This document shows, piece by piece, positions 19,490 to 28,379 of a DNA stretch of 64,000 nt. The notes beneath the pieces were generated by a model that saw only the letters and a program-made list of their open reading frames with translations, ran no database searches and was not told where the DNA came from. The stretch lies in assembly GCA_900545005.1 (NCBI GenBank), contig UQXO01000006.1, positions 1 through 64,000 on the forward strand, written 5' to 3'. Positions within the stretch are counted from its first letter, which is position 1. Each line of letters starts with the position of its first letter. Position numbers and translations under genes: made by a program. Source of the DNA: an uncultured Mycoplasmatota bacterium. Its GTDB lineage: Bacteria; Bacillota_I; Bacilli_A; RF39; UBA660.

Positions 19490-20236
19490 ATGGTTAGTAT
19501 TAAAAGTGAAAAAGAAATTGAATTAATGAAACACTCTGGACATATTAACTATTTATGCCACAAACTTCTAGAAAAGAATATTAGACCGGGAATTACAACT
19601 GGTGAATTAGAAAAGATAGCTAAGGATTTCATGGAAGCTAATGGCTGTGTTTCATCAAGCTTTGGTTATGAAGGTTATCCTGGTTATTTATGTATTTCTA
19701 TTAATGATGAGGTTGTACATGGTATTCCGGGTAAAAGAAAGCTTAAGAATGGTGATATTGTAAAACTTGATATTTCAATGATTTATAAAGGATATCATTC
19801 AGATTCTGCTGCTACTTATCCTGTAGGCGAAATTAGTGAGGAAAAAGCTTATTTAATTCTACACACTAAAAAGGCCCTATATGAAGGGATAAATCAAGTT
19901 AAAGAGGGATGTCGTTTAGGAGATATCGGTCATGCGATTGAAGCATATGCTAAAAAGCACAATTTAAGTGTGGTTAGAGAATTATGTGGACATGGTATTG
20001 GTACGGAACTTCACGAAGATCCTGATGTATTAAATTATGGAAAAAAAGATACGGGAATGGTTTTAAAGGCTGGTATGACTATTGCTATCGAACCAATGTT
20101 AAATTTGGGAGAAAGATATGTCTATATGCTTGATGATGACTGGACTATTTGTACTGATGATGGCAGTCCATCTGCTCATTTTGAACATACCGTATTAGTA
20201 ACTAAAGATGGTTACGAAATATTAACAGGAGAATAA
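19490..20236 (+). CDS. map: Methionine aminopeptidase type I
   Basis: A 248-residue pita-bread metallopeptidase. Metal ligands are recognisable: D in K-L-D-I-S, D in S-D-S-A-A-T, H in [13 protein letters not shown] in AIEPML and E in HFEHTVL. It removes initiator Met from nascent proteins. Located in the adk-map-infA order; the ribosome binding site GGAGG lies at the end of adk. Confidence 0.96.
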   Translation: MVSIKSEKEIELMKHSGHINYLCHKLLEKNIRPGITTGELEKIAKDFMEANGCVSSSFGYEGYPGYLCISINDEVVHGIPGKRKLKNGDIVKLDISMIYKGYHSDSAATYPVGEISEEKAYLILHTKKALYEGINQVKEGCRLGDIGHAIEAYAKKHNLSVVRELCGHGIGTELHEDPDVLNYGKKDTGMVLKAGMTIAIEPMLNLGERYVYMLDDDWTICTDDGSPSAHFEHTVLVTKDGYEILTGE

Positions 20237-20237
20237 A

Positions 20238-20459
20238 ATGGCTAAAGAAGATAAAATAGAAGTTGAAGGAAAAGTAACGGAAGTTTTAAAAGGTGGCGAA
20301 TACCTAGTAAACTTACCTAAATTTCAAAAGACTGTTAAAGCTTACGTTTCTGGTAAAATGCGCGTTAATATGATTCGTATCTTACCAGGTGATACAGTTA
20401 CAATTGAATTATCGCCTTATGATTTAACACGTGGGCGCATTGTATGGAATAAAAGATAA
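20238..20459 (+). CDS. infA: Translation initiation factor IF-1
   Basis: A 73-residue OB-fold protein. [11 protein letters not shown] at the start, and [23 protein letters not shown] at the end. It binds the A site during initiation. Confidence 0.97.
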   Translation: MAKEDKIEVEGKVTEVLKGGEYLVNLPKFQKTVKAYVSGKMRVNMIRILPGDTVTIELSPYDLTRGRIVWNKR

Positions 20460-20472
20460 TGGAGGAATTATT

Positions 20473-20586
20473 ATGAAAGTTAGACCATCTGTAAAGAAAA
20501 TTTGTGCAAAATGTAAAATTATCAAAAGAAAAGGTAAAGTAATGGTTATTTGTGAAAATCCAAAACACAAACAAGTACAAGGCTAA
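20473..20586 (+). CDS. rpmJ: 50S ribosomal protein L36
   Basis: A 37-residue L36, beginning [15 protein letters not shown] and ending KHKQVQG, with zinc ligands C-x2-C...C...H ([13 protein letters not shown]). GGAGG 9 bases before the ATG; lies between infA and rpsM as expected. Confidence 0.97.
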   Translation: MKVRPSVKKICAKCKIIKRKGKVMVICENPKHKQVQG

Positions 20587-20598
20587 TAGGAGGTAATT

Positions 20599-20973
20599 AT
20601 GGCACGTATTAAAAATATTGAAATTCCTAACGAAAAACATATTTGTATTGGCTTAACTGCAATATATGGTATTGGTAGAAATCTTGCTAACACAATTTGT
20701 GATGATGCAAAAGTTGATAGAACTAAAAAAGGTAAAGATTTAACTGATGCAGAAGTTGCTGCAATTAGAGCGCAAGTTGAAAAATATGTAGTTGAGGGTG
20801 ATCTTCGTCGTGAAGTTCAAATGAACATTAAAAATAAGATGGAGATTAATTCTTACCAAGGTACAAGACATAAAAAAGGTTTACCAGTTCATGGTCAAAG
20901 AACTAGTAGAAATGCTCGTACAAGAAAAGGTAAGGGTAAGACTGTAGCTAATAAGAAAAAAATAAGTAAGTAG
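20599..20973 (+). CDS. rpsM: 30S ribosomal protein S13
   Basis: A 124-residue S13: [13 protein letters not shown] start, L-T-A-I-Y-G-I-G-R, and the R-G-x-R-H-x-K-G-L-P-V-x-G-Q-R-T block (here [15 protein letters not shown]). Basic C-terminus. Confidence 0.97.
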   Translation: MARIKNIEIPNEKHICIGLTAIYGIGRNLANTICDDAKVDRTKKGKDLTDAEVAAIRAQVEKYVVEGDLRREVQMNIKNKMEINSYQGTRHKKGLPVHGQRTSRNARTRKGKGKTVANKKKISK

Positions 20974-20986
20974 GAGGTAAGTAATT

Positions 20987-21370
20987 ATGGCTTATAATAG
21001 AAGAAAAAGAAAAGTAAAGAAGAATATTCCTGAAGCTCAAGCACATATTCATGCAACTTATAATAATACTGTTGTTTCTATTACTGATGTAAATGGTAAT
21101 GTAATTAGTTGGGCATCAGCTGGTACTATTGGTTATAAGGGTTCAAAGAAGAAAACTCCTTATGCTGCTGGTATGAGTGCTGAGGCTGCAGCAAAAGTTG
21201 CTTTTGATAACGGGGTTAGAAAAGTTGAAGTTTTTGTTAAGGGCTTAGGTGCTGGTAGAGAGAATGCTATTCGTTCTTTACAAACTGCTGGATTAGAAAT
21301 TACTGCAATCAATGATATTACACCAGTTCCACATAACGGATGTCGTCCACCAAAACGTCCAAGAAATTAA
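20987..21370 (+). CDS. rpsK: 30S ribosomal protein S11
   Basis: A 127-residue S11: [16 protein letters not shown] and the C-terminal [17 protein letters not shown] are typical. Part of the mRNA exit platform. Confidence 0.97.
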   Translation: MAYNRRKRKVKKNIPEAQAHIHATYNNTVVSITDVNGNVISWASAGTIGYKGSKKKTPYAAGMSAEAAAKVAFDNGVRKVEVFVKGLGAGRENAIRSLQTAGLEITAINDITPVPHNGCRPPKRPRN

Positions 21371-21389
21371 GAAAGGAAACTGTAATTGT

Positions 21390-22349
21390 ATGATAAAATT
21401 TGAAAAACCGGATTATAAAATTGCAGAATATGTTGAAAATACTCACTATGGAAGATTTGAATTAGATCCACTTGAAAGAGGATTTGGCACTACTATTGGT
21501 AATGCTTTAAGAAGAGTTATGTTATCAAGTCTTCCTGGTTGTGCATTAACATCAGTAAAAATTGATGGAGTAATGCATGAATTTCAAAAGATTGATGGCG
21601 TTGTTGAAGATGTAACTACTATTATTTTAAATTTAAAGAGCGTTGTTTTGATTAGTCATTCTACTAAAGAGGAAGGCTTAGGACAAAAAGTGCTACGTTT
21701 AAGTGCAAACGAAGAAGGTCCTGTTACTGCTGGAATGATTGCTAAAGACGCTGAAATAGAAGTAGTAAATCCTGACTTAGTTATTTGTAATTTAGTTAAG
21801 GGCGGTAAAATTGACATGGAAATGACTGTTGGTACTGGTCGTGGTTATGTTGATGCTAAGGCTAATGAAAAGTTACTAGGTGAGAAAAAATTAGGTGTTA
21901 TTGCTATTGATAGCTTATATTCACCTATTGAAAGAGTAAGCTATGATGTAGAACCTACTCGTGTTGGTCAAAATGAAAATTTTGATAAACTTATTATGAA
22001 TGTTTATACGAATGGTTCTATAACTCCAGAAGAAGCTATGGCTTTATCAGCTAAGATTTTAATTGAACATTTTAATATTATTGCTGATTTAAATAATATT
22101 GCTGATATGGCAGGAATTATGGCTGAAAAGAAAGTTGATACAATCACTAAGACATTAGAAACTCCTATTGAAGAAATTGAATTCTCAGTTCGTGCTTACA
22201 ATTGCTTAAAGAGAGCTGGCGTAAATACTGTTCAAGATTTAATTAATAAGAAAGAAGTAGAAGTTACTAAGATTAGAAACTTAGGTAAGAAATCTCTAAA
22301 AGAGGTTATTGATAAAGTTAAAGAAATGGGTCTTAGCTTTAAAGACTAA
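21390..22349 (+). CDS. rpoA: RNA polymerase alpha subunit
   Basis: A 319-residue alpha subunit. The N-terminal dimerisation domain has LDPLERGFGTTIGNALRRVMLSS (key motif GNALRRVMLSS). The C-terminal domain has LKRAGVNTVQDLI and IRNLGKKSLKEV, which bind UP elements and activators. Start at 21390 (MIKFEKPDY), with AAAGGAAA upstream; the frame is open into rpsK but that part is unrelated to RpoA. Confidence 0.97.
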   Translation: MIKFEKPDYKIAEYVENTHYGRFELDPLERGFGTTIGNALRRVMLSSLPGCALTSVKIDGVMHEFQKIDGVVEDVTTIILNLKSVVLISHSTKEEGLGQKVLRLSANEEGPVTAGMIAKDAEIEVVNPDLVICNLVKGGKIDMEMTVGTGRGYVDAKANEKLLGEKKLGVIAIDSLYSPIERVSYDVEPTRVGQNENFDKLIMNVYTNGSITPEEAMALSAKILIEHFNIIADLNNIADMAGIMAEKKVDTITKTLETPIEEIEFSVRAYNCLKRAGVNTVQDLINKKEVEVTKIRNLGKKSLKEVIDKVKEMGLSFKD

Positions 22350-22364
22350 TAATTAGGAGGGAAT

Positions 22365-22709
22365 ATGACAAAGTATAGAAAATTAAACAGAGAATCTCGT
22401 ATTCGTAGAAGTATTCTTGCTGGTTTAACTAAGGATGTTATTAACAATGGTTATGTGGTAACAACTGAAGCTAGAGCTAAAGAAGCTAGAAAATTTGTTG
22501 ATCGTATGATTACTTATGGAAAAGATGGTTCTTTAGTAGCAAGAAGAAAAGCACTTGCTTTCTTACATAATGATAAAGATGTAGTTAGTAAAGTATTTAA
22601 TGAACTAGCACCTAAATACCAAGATCGTAATGGTGGATATACTAGAATTATTAAATTAAAAGAAAGAGTTGGAGACGATGCTCTAACTGTAAAATTAGAA
22701 CTTGTATAA
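22365..22709 (+). CDS. rplQ: 50S ribosomal protein L17
   Basis: A 114-residue L17: YRKLNRESRIRRSILAGL start and DRNGGYTRIIKL. Last gene of the ribosomal cluster; its stop codon sits in the loop of the terminator. Confidence 0.96.
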   Translation: MTKYRKLNRESRIRRSILAGLTKDVINNGYVVTTEARAKEARKFVDRMITYGKDGSLVARRKALAFLHNDKDVVSKVFNELAPKYQDRNGGYTRIIKLKERVGDDALTVKLELV

Positions 22710-22721
22710 GGTTCTTTTTTT
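22697..22721 (+). terminator. Terminator of the ribosomal operon
   Basis: AGAAC pairs with GTTCT around a 9-base loop that contains the rplQ stop codon, followed by seven T. Confidence 0.6.
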
Positions 22722-22742
22722 ATTGCATAAAGTCATCTTTTA

Positions 22743-22751
22743 TGATATAGT
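22743..22751 (+). promoter_or_regulatory. Extended -10 promoter
   Basis: TGATATAGT with TTGCAT about 17 bases upstream of the hexamer; start of the next gene 34 bases on. Confidence 0.55.
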
Positions 22752-22784
22752 TTATTTATAGTAATAATAGAGGGATTGATATTT

Positions 22785-23624
22785 ATGAATAAACAAATTA
22801 TTTTAAATCAATGTGATAAAATTAAAGATATTGTAAAAGATGCTACTCAAAATGAAGAGGAAGCTAGAAGTAATGCCGAAAAATTCAAAGAAATTAAAGA
22901 GTCTAATACAGAATTACTAAGTATTTTAAATTTAGCTAAGGATATTTACTGGGAATTAGAAAGAACTTTAAGAATTATTGAAATTGATAAAGAATACGAT
23001 AATACTTCTGATGAGTTAGAAAATCTTAAGATTAGAGTTAAAGATTTAATAAGTGATTTAGAGGGAAAAGTAGAGAACTTAAAGAGTTATGATTCTGTTA
23101 AAGAAACGGTAGAATTCTATAAAGAAGCTATTAAAGATGCTAATGAATTTATTGATGGAGATGCTATTAGACCTGTAGAAAAGGTAGAGGAAGAAGCTAA
23201 TTCGACTGATAATCTTGATTTTAGTTTTGATAAAGATGAAGAAGTAGATACACCATTTAGTTTTGATGATGATATATTTAATATTGATGATGAAGTAAAA
23301 CCTTTGGAAAGTAATAGAGAAGAAGATAATTCTAAGAAGGAAGAAACATCTAGTAATAATGATGATTTAAATACATTTGATTTTTCTTCTATGTATGGTT
23401 TTGATTCTAAAGATGAGGAACATGAGGATAAGCAAAAAGTAGTGGCTGTTACTGATTTTAGTGATAATGTAGTTTCTACTGATGGAAAAGAAGAATCTAA
23501 AGAAGATATAAAAGAAAGTTCTTCATTAGAAGATAAATCAAGTTCTGATAATGATGATGCTTCTTTGGATGAATTAAATGATTTGTTCAATTACTTAAAT
23601 AGTGATAATAGTTTTAATGAATAG
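22785..23624 (+). CDS. Acidic coiled-coil protein of unknown function
   Basis: Not recognised. 279 residues: the first ~130 are charged heptad-like helix (coiled coil), the rest is disordered, very rich in Asp, Glu and Ser, with repeated short motifs such as DFSFDKDEE, PFSFDDD and FDFSS. No signal peptide or membrane segment. Start at 22785, with AGAGGG upstream. It probably forms an operon with the 81-residue gene 12 bases downstream. Similar F-S-F-D/F-D-F-S motifs recur in the protein at 56827. Confidence 0.7.
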   Translation: MNKQIILNQCDKIKDIVKDATQNEEEARSNAEKFKEIKESNTELLSILNLAKDIYWELERTLRIIEIDKEYDNTSDELENLKIRVKDLISDLEGKVENLKSYDSVKETVEFYKEAIKDANEFIDGDAIRPVEKVEEEANSTDNLDFSFDKDEEVDTPFSFDDDIFNIDDEVKPLESNREEDNSKKEETSSNNDDLNTFDFSSMYGFDSKDEEHEDKQKVVAVTDFSDNVVSTDGKEESKEDIKESSSLEDKSSSDNDDASLDELNDLFNYLNSDNSFNE

Positions 23625-23636
23625 AAGAGGTATTTT

Positions 23637-23882
23637 ATGGGCTTGAAGACAAATACAATTATTACTTTAGAAAATAATGAGAAATATGTAGTTTTAAACG
23701 AGACTATGTATGGTGGTAGTAAGTATTTCCTTGTGATGGGGATTGATGACAAATTAGAAGTAGTTCCTAATAAAGTAAAGATAATAGAAGAAATTTTAGA
23801 TGGTACTGATGTTTATGTTGATACAGTAACTGATTCTAATTTGATTGTAATATTAACAAGATTATTGAAGGCTCAAATGTAG
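23637..23882 (+). CDS. Small hypothetical protein, 81 residues
   Basis: A small soluble protein, mostly beta by pattern (T-I-I-T-L-E-N-N-E-K-Y-V-V-L, Y-F-L-V-M-G-I). The layout is somewhat like DUF1292-type small proteins, but I do not assign a family. AGAGG precedes the ATG. Confidence 0.65.
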   Translation: MGLKTNTIITLENNEKYVVLNETMYGGSKYFLVMGIDDKLEVVPNKVKIIEEILDGTDVYVDTVTDSNLIVILTRLLKAQM

Positions 23883-23900
23883 TCTTCTTTTTTTAAATAT

Positions 23901-23923
23901 AAAAAAATAGTCCGAAGACTATT
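23901..23923 (-). terminator. Terminator of the tmRNA gene
   Basis: On the minus strand AATAGTC and GACTATT flank a TTCG tetraloop and are followed by a T-run. It begins 12 bases after the CCA end of the tmRNA. Confidence 0.8.
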
Positions 23924-23934
23924 AATTTTATTAA

Positions 23935-24302
23935 TGGTGGAGCAGAGGAGAATTGAACTCCTGTCCAAATACTTAAATATTAAGTTTCTACAAGTTTAGC
24001 TAAGAATTAGTTTTCGTTATTAAACTGGCTTTAGCTTACCCATTTAATAACAAGTTTAGATTTGATTCGTTAAATTATCCTAAACATATAATTTAATATA
24101 ATCTACTAATATAAAATCTAATCTAAATCATAGATAAATCTAGAGAAGATTGCTCCAAGCTTATCTTAAGCAAATGAAGGAGCAAAGTTGAAACCGAAGT
24201 TTCTTTCTGTTTTGTCATTTAATTTTTTTAAGATTTTTAAGTCTTCTTGCGACTACTTGCCACTTAACACTTAACAATATTTGTCGAAACCATTACTGCC
24301 CC
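23935..24302 (-). ncRNA. ssrA: Transfer-messenger RNA
   Basis: On the minus strand the RNA starts GGGGCAGTAATGG and ends with a T-arm-like GAGTTCAATTCTCC then CTGCTCCACCA. The ends form a 7-bp acceptor stem (GGGGCAG with CTGCTCC, one G-U), and CCA is encoded. Length 368. The tag frame, read from about 24219 back to the TAA at 24168-24166, gives NDKTERNFGFNFAPSFA; the resume codon is uncertain. The tag ends in SFA rather than the usual LAA. It rescues stalled ribosomes with SmpB, which is not in the window. Confidence 0.95.
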
Positions 24303-24311
24303 GTGGTATTA

Positions 24312-24340
24312 ATTATAACATATAAGATACTAATTGACAA
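24312..24340 (-). promoter_or_regulatory. tmRNA promoter
   Basis: Minus-strand TTGTCA (24340-24335), 17-base spacer, TATAAT (24317-24312). Its -35 overlaps the -35 of the divergent promoter on the + strand. Confidence 0.8.
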
Positions 24341-24362
24341 GAATTGGTTTTTATGTTAATAT
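24334..24362 (+). promoter_or_regulatory. Promoter of the Tat-signal gene
   Basis: TTGACA, 17-base spacer, TAATAT. The -35 shares five bases with the tmRNA -35 on the other strand. Confidence 0.7.
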
Positions 24363-24420
24363 ATGGGCGAAAAACAACTCGAGATGTACTTGAATAAAGA
24401 AGTTGATTGGGGGAATCAAT

Positions 24421-25371
24421 ATGAAAAATGAAAAATTAAAAGTGGAAAATATTGGTGATATTAAGTTATCAAGAAGACAAGTTATGCAGTTAGGGGCTTT
24501 AGGATTAATTTCTTTAGTAACCGGAAATGGTGAAATTAAAGCAGAAGCTGCTAATAACTCGGAAGTTTTATATCAGTCATTTGTTAATGCTTTTGCTGAT
24601 AATATTACGGGTTCTAGTGAAAATAATTATGGTTTAACTGTTAAATTTAATAATTTAGAACAATTCTTAATAGCTGACTCTAAGGGCAATCCTTTCATTT
24701 ATAATTATTATAAAAATTGCGTTGCTAAAAAGACTAGAGGTAATTGGTCAAAATTTTACGCTGATGCATCTCAAAAACAATTATTAGATCAATGCGAGGC
24801 TTATTTACACCATTTATCCGTTCATCCAAATGATGAGGCTGTTGCTAAGAATTTCTTGAATTATGTGAAAGCTAACATTTTAGAGAAAAAGAATCCAGTT
24901 CCATCAGTTGATAGTAAGACAGGTGAGGCTTTTACAGCAATGTATGCTGATTTTGATGCTTACTATTTTAAGAATGTTCCAGTTTTTGAAACGATTTGTG
25001 AAATGGTTCAAGTTGCTTGGGAAAAGATTCCAGCTATAAGCAAAATTCGTCAAAGTACTAAGCCTGAAGATATGGATGATACTCAATTATATAACTGTGC
25101 ACAAGTAATTATTGATAAGTGTGCTGGGCGTACTGATACAAGTGATAGAAATGGTCATCCAAGACATTCTGGGATTACTAAAGGAAATTTTCAAACTGAT
25201 GAATTAATTAATCTTAATTATTATGCACCTAATAAAGATATACAAACAATGGTTACAAGAAATTTAATTACGGTACTTAATGAAGATGGAAGTCGTGCAT
25301 TTAGTGATGGTGAGATTCGTGATGTTTTAGGGTTAAACACTAATGGCATTTCACTTGCATTAAAACGTTAA
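24421..25371 (+). CDS. Exported protein with twin-arginine-like signal, function unknown
   Basis: 316 residues. Near residue 17 LSRRQVMQLGALGLISLVTG is a plausible Tat signal (S-R-R-x-V-M plus hydrophobic core); a cleavage site may lie near KAEA-A. The mature part is soluble, mixed helix, with no motif I recognise; I cannot name a cofactor or enzyme family. Start at 24421 chosen by GGGGGAAT upstream and because it puts the RR motif near the N-terminus. The Cys-rich surface protein follows 14 bases downstream, so both are probably expressed together. Confidence 0.65.
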   Translation: MKNEKLKVENIGDIKLSRRQVMQLGALGLISLVTGNGEIKAEAANNSEVLYQSFVNAFADNITGSSENNYGLTVKFNNLEQFLIADSKGNPFIYNYYKNCVAKKTRGNWSKFYADASQKQLLDQCEAYLHHLSVHPNDEAVAKNFLNYVKANILEKKNPVPSVDSKTGEAFTAMYADFDAYYFKNVPVFETICEMVQVAWEKIPAISKIRQSTKPEDMDDTQLYNCAQVIIDKCAGRTDTSDRNGHPRHSGITKGNFQTDELINLNYYAPNKDIQTMVTRNLITVLNEDGSRAFSDGEIRDVLGLNTNGISLALKR

Positions 25372-25385
25372 AGGGGGAAAATATT

Positions 25386-27614
25386 ATGTATGAAGATACT
25401 AAATATCAAGTTAAAATAAATTGGAAAAACATATTATTTATTGTTGGTATAATAGCACTAACTGTTATTGTTATGATGCTTATTATGCCAAAAACAAATA
25501 AAGAAGCTTCTAATAAACAAGCATTTACTACTAATTTAAATATTATGAAGGAAGCAGCTAAAAGTTATTATACTTCAGGTGGCAATATGCCAGAAAATAT
25601 TGGGGAGTCATCAACAATAAATCTTGAAAGCATGATTAGTAAAAAATTAGTTTCTGATTTTGTTGATAAGAATAATAAATCTTGTAACAAGACTAATTCT
25701 TATGCACAAATTACAAAAACCGGTTCTAGTGAATATGTTTTAAAGACTCAACTTGCTTGTGATACTTCTAGTGATTATGTGCTTGAAACTATCACTACTA
25801 CTACTAAAAATAATAATATAGCTTCTGACAGTGGTGATGATAAAACAACTACTGATGATAATAACAATAATGTAAATAACGATGAAGATGATGAGGAAGA
25901 TAAATTAAAACCTGGTGAAACTGTTGATAAAGATGGAAATATTATTAAAACAGTAAAAGAATATGAATTTAAAAAACCAGTGTATAGTTCTAAAAACACT
26001 TACCGTTGTGAAGATGGTTATAAATTAGATTCATCTAATAATAAGTGCTATAAAGAAGTGACTGGAGAAACTATTCCTGCTACTCCTGTATATTTCGAAG
26101 ATAAGACTGAAACTACTGATGCTAAGAAAAATACAAAAGATGGCTATGATGAAAAAACAGAACCTACTAAGACAGTTGATAAGACTGAAACTAAATGTCC
26201 AGAAGGATATACTGAAAATAATGGTACTTGCATTAAGTATGTAGAAGCTACCGTTACTCCTGGTACTACTACATACACTTGTGATGAGAAAAATGGTTAC
26301 AAATTAAATACAGCAACTAATAAATGTGAAAGAACAATTACAGTAGCTCCTACTAAAAAAGAAACTACTGCTACAGTTGCTACTTGTAAATATACTGGAG
26401 ATAATTTAAATAGTTATAATAATACTTGTTCTTATAGTTCTAATCAAAGTAATAATCAATCTTGTAGTTGTCCTAGTGGTTCAACAAGAAATTGGTTTGG
26501 AATGTGTGTTAAAACAGAGACTGTGACAAATTGTTCATGTCCATCTGGTTACACAGAAAACTCTGCTGGTAGATGTGTTAAGACTGAAAATAATCAAACA
26601 TGCTCATGTCCATCTGGTTATACAGAAAACTCTGCCGGTAGATGTGTAAGTCAAGGTAGCAAAACTCCGGCTTTATGGGATAATGGTAAAGATGCTGGTA
26701 AATTTAGTTATGATAAATCAGGATATACTAGCACGGGTAAAATAACTTGTACTGCTTCTAGTGTTGGTGGTAGACCAATGTATACGTGCGTAAGTTCTAA
26801 TGCTCGCTGTACGACTGGTACTTATGATGGTAATGGCTATTGTGTGTCTGGTGGTAATAATTATACTAATAAAGTATGTAGTGGTGGAAGTTCTAATTCT
26901 TATACTAACAAAGTATGTAGCAATCAAAATAAAACAACTTATGTAGATGAAGTATGTACAGGAACTAATACAGCTACTTGTGATAAGGGTGGAACATTAT
27001 CTTATGATAAGACAACTTGTACATATAATGCTACTTTAGAAACTAAGAGTAATATCGAATATACTTGTGATACTGCTAATGGTTATAATTTAGATAAAAC
27101 TACTAATACTTGTGTTAAGAAAGAAATAGTTGAGCCAACAAAGAATACTACTGATACTCAATATACTTGTCCTACAGGGTATACTAAAGATGGTACTACA
27201 TGTTATATTACTACTGAAAAAGTAACTAAAACTACTTATAAATATACTTGTCCAGAAGGCTTTACAGCTAATGGAACTGGAGAAACTATGACTTGTACAA
27301 GACATATTGATTCTAGTGAAGAATATTATTGTGAAGATAAGGATGCTGTTTTAGATAAAGAAACTAAAAAGTGTACTAAAACTATTAAGGGTGGTATCAA
27401 AGGATATGAGTGTCCTAACTCTGTAGACTATGTTTATGATGGTAATACACATACGTGTGTTAAGAAAACACTCGATTGTAAAGATGCCATTGTTGATACA
27501 GTTGAGAATGTTACCTATAAGTATACTTGGAGTACTAAAGAATCTTTAGATGGCTGGACTAGAACTGGTAATGAACGTGAAAAGACTGTTCAATCCGATG
27601 CGTTAGTAAAATAA
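25386..27614 (+). CDS. Large membrane-anchored Cys-rich repeat protein
   Basis: 742 residues. One membrane segment (about 14-34), then a pilin-like stretch (NLNIMKEAAKSYYTSGG), then an acidic Asn/Asp linker, then ~550 residues of Cys-rich modules. Module form is roughly Y-x-C-x3-GY-x7-C, with two nearly exact copies of CSCPSGYTENSAGRCV encoded near 26530-26650. Spacing of Cys resembles EGF- or granulin-like disulfide modules, so a secreted, disulfide-bonded stalk or adhesin is inferred. N-terminal anchor without lipobox or LPXTG. I do not recognise a named family. Confidence 0.75.
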   Translation: MYEDTKYQVKINWKNILFIVGIIALTVIVMMLIMPKTNKEASNKQAFTTNLNIMKEAAKSYYTSGGNMPENIGESSTINLESMISKKLVSDFVDKNNKSCNKTNSYAQITKTGSSEYVLKTQLACDTSSDYVLETITTTTKNNNIASDSGDDKTTTDDNNNNVNNDEDDEEDKLKPGETVDKDGNIIKTVKEYEFKKPVYSSKNTYRCEDGYKLDSSNNKCYKEVTGETIPATPVYFEDKTETTDAKKNTKDGYDEKTEPTKTVDKTETKCPEGYTENNGTCIKYVEATVTPGTTTYTCDEKNGYKLNTATNKCERTITVAPTKKETTATVATCKYTGDNLNSYNNTCSYSSNQSNNQSCSCPSGSTRNWFGMCVKTETVTNCSCPSGYTENSAGRCVKTENNQTCSCPSGYTENSAGRCVSQGSKTPALWDNGKDAGKFSYDKSGYTSTGKITCTASSVGGRPMYTCVSSNARCTTGTYDGNGYCVSGGNNYTNKVCSGGSSNSYTNKVCSNQNKTTYVDEVCTGTNTATCDKGGTLSYDKTTCTYNATLETKSNIEYTCDTANGYNLDKTTNTCVKKEIVEPTKNTTDTQYTCPTGYTKDGTTCYITTEKVTKTTYKYTCPEGFTANGTGETMTCTRHIDSSEEYYCEDKDAVLDKETKKCTKTIKGGIKGYECPNSVDYVYDGNTHTCVKKTLDCKDAIVDTVENVTYKYTWSTKESLDGWTRTGNEREKTVQSDALVK

Positions 27615-27649
27615 ATTAAAAAAAGTTCATTTTGAACTTTTTTTAATTT
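27613..27649. terminator. Bidirectional terminator between convergent genes
   Basis: A 17-bp perfect palindrome (arms end in GTTCA / TGAAC, preceded by A-runs and followed by T-runs) with a 3-base loop. It serves the + strand gene ending at 27614 and the minus strand gene ending at 27627, whose stop is inside the hairpin. Confidence 0.85.
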
Positions 27650-28088
27650 GGCTATTTAATAAATCCATTGCATTGTCTAAGCTATTATCATAGTAAGGAA
27701 AATAGAAAGTGCCAGCATTTATAATTTTCATAATATATCTTATATTTACTTTTTTTAGGAAGAAGAACTTTTCAGTGTATTCTTCTTTTTTTATGTATTC
27801 GACTTCCTTATAGCTTATTGCCCTTGTTTTATTAAGAGAAGTATAATAAAATTCATCTTTGAAAAATTCAAAAGAACCTTTGGTTATCTCAGCTTTAGGT
27901 TTTATTATATATATCCAAACTAGTATTAAAATAGCAACAGCAATGCAAGCAGGAATGTATAAGTAAATAAAGAATATATATCTATACAAAACGATTACAG
28001 TAAGTATATATAATAAGATAAAAAGTGGTATTAATAGCTTAAAAAAATGTTTGTTTCGATATCTAAATTCATATTTGTTTTTATTCAT
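27627..28088 (-). CDS. Small membrane protein with PH-like cytosolic domain
   Basis: 153 residues: two hydrophobic segments (about 17-36 and 40-60) in the first half, then a ~90-residue beta-rich tail (E-F-Y-Y-T-S-L..., I-S-Y-K-E-V-E-Y-I-K-K) arranged like bacterial PH/YcxB-type proteins. Family assignment is tentative. One of three minus-strand genes. Confidence 0.6.
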   Translation of the reverse strand: MNKNKYEFRYRNKHFFKLLIPLFILLYILTVIVLYRYIFFIYLYIPACIAVAILILVWIYIIKPKAEITKGSFEFFKDEFYYTSLNKTRAISYKEVEYIKKEEYTEKFFFLKKVNIRYIMKIINAGTFYFPYYDNSLDNAMDLLNSQIKKSSK

Positions 28089-28169
28089 ATTTACACCTAT
28101 ATCCTAAGTTGATTTTATAATATTATTGGTAAAATTACAATGGCATTTTACAATATTTTGTTTTTTCTA

Positions 28170-28198
28170 TTGCATAAAAAAAAACTTTAAATTATAAT
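28170..28198 (+). promoter_or_regulatory. Promoter for the small ORF and HPt-receiver operon
   Basis: TTGCAT, 17-base spacer, TATAAT. Confidence 0.7.
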
Positions 28199-28243
28199 TG
28201 AAGTGAGGATAGAATAACGGGGTTGATTGATTAAGTGAAAAAA

Positions 28244-28375
28244 ATGTATGAAGAAATTTATATTTACAATAATAATAATAAAATAGGAATTGCTAAAGTT
28301 TATATGACAATGGAAGAACTTAGTGATTATAGAATTTATTTTGAAGTAAATAATTTGAAAATAGTAAAGGACTGA
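28244..28375 (+). CDS. Small ORF, 43 residues
   Basis: MYEEIYIYNNNNKIG... to ...NNLKIVKD. Starts at ATG 28244, or at an in-frame GTG 28235; no strong ribosome binding site for either. It lies between a good promoter and the HPt-receiver gene, whose ribosome binding site (AAAGGA) is in its last codons. Could be a leader peptide or a small partner; the function is unknown. Confidence 0.45.
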   Translation: MYEEIYIYNNNNKIGIAKVYMTMEELSDYRIYFEVNNLKIVKD

Positions 28376-28379
28376 TATT

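Noticed and set aside
23935..24302. A tRNA gene suggested by the CCA and T-arm-like end
   Set aside because: The other half of the acceptor stem is 360 bases away and a tag frame lies between, so it is tmRNA.
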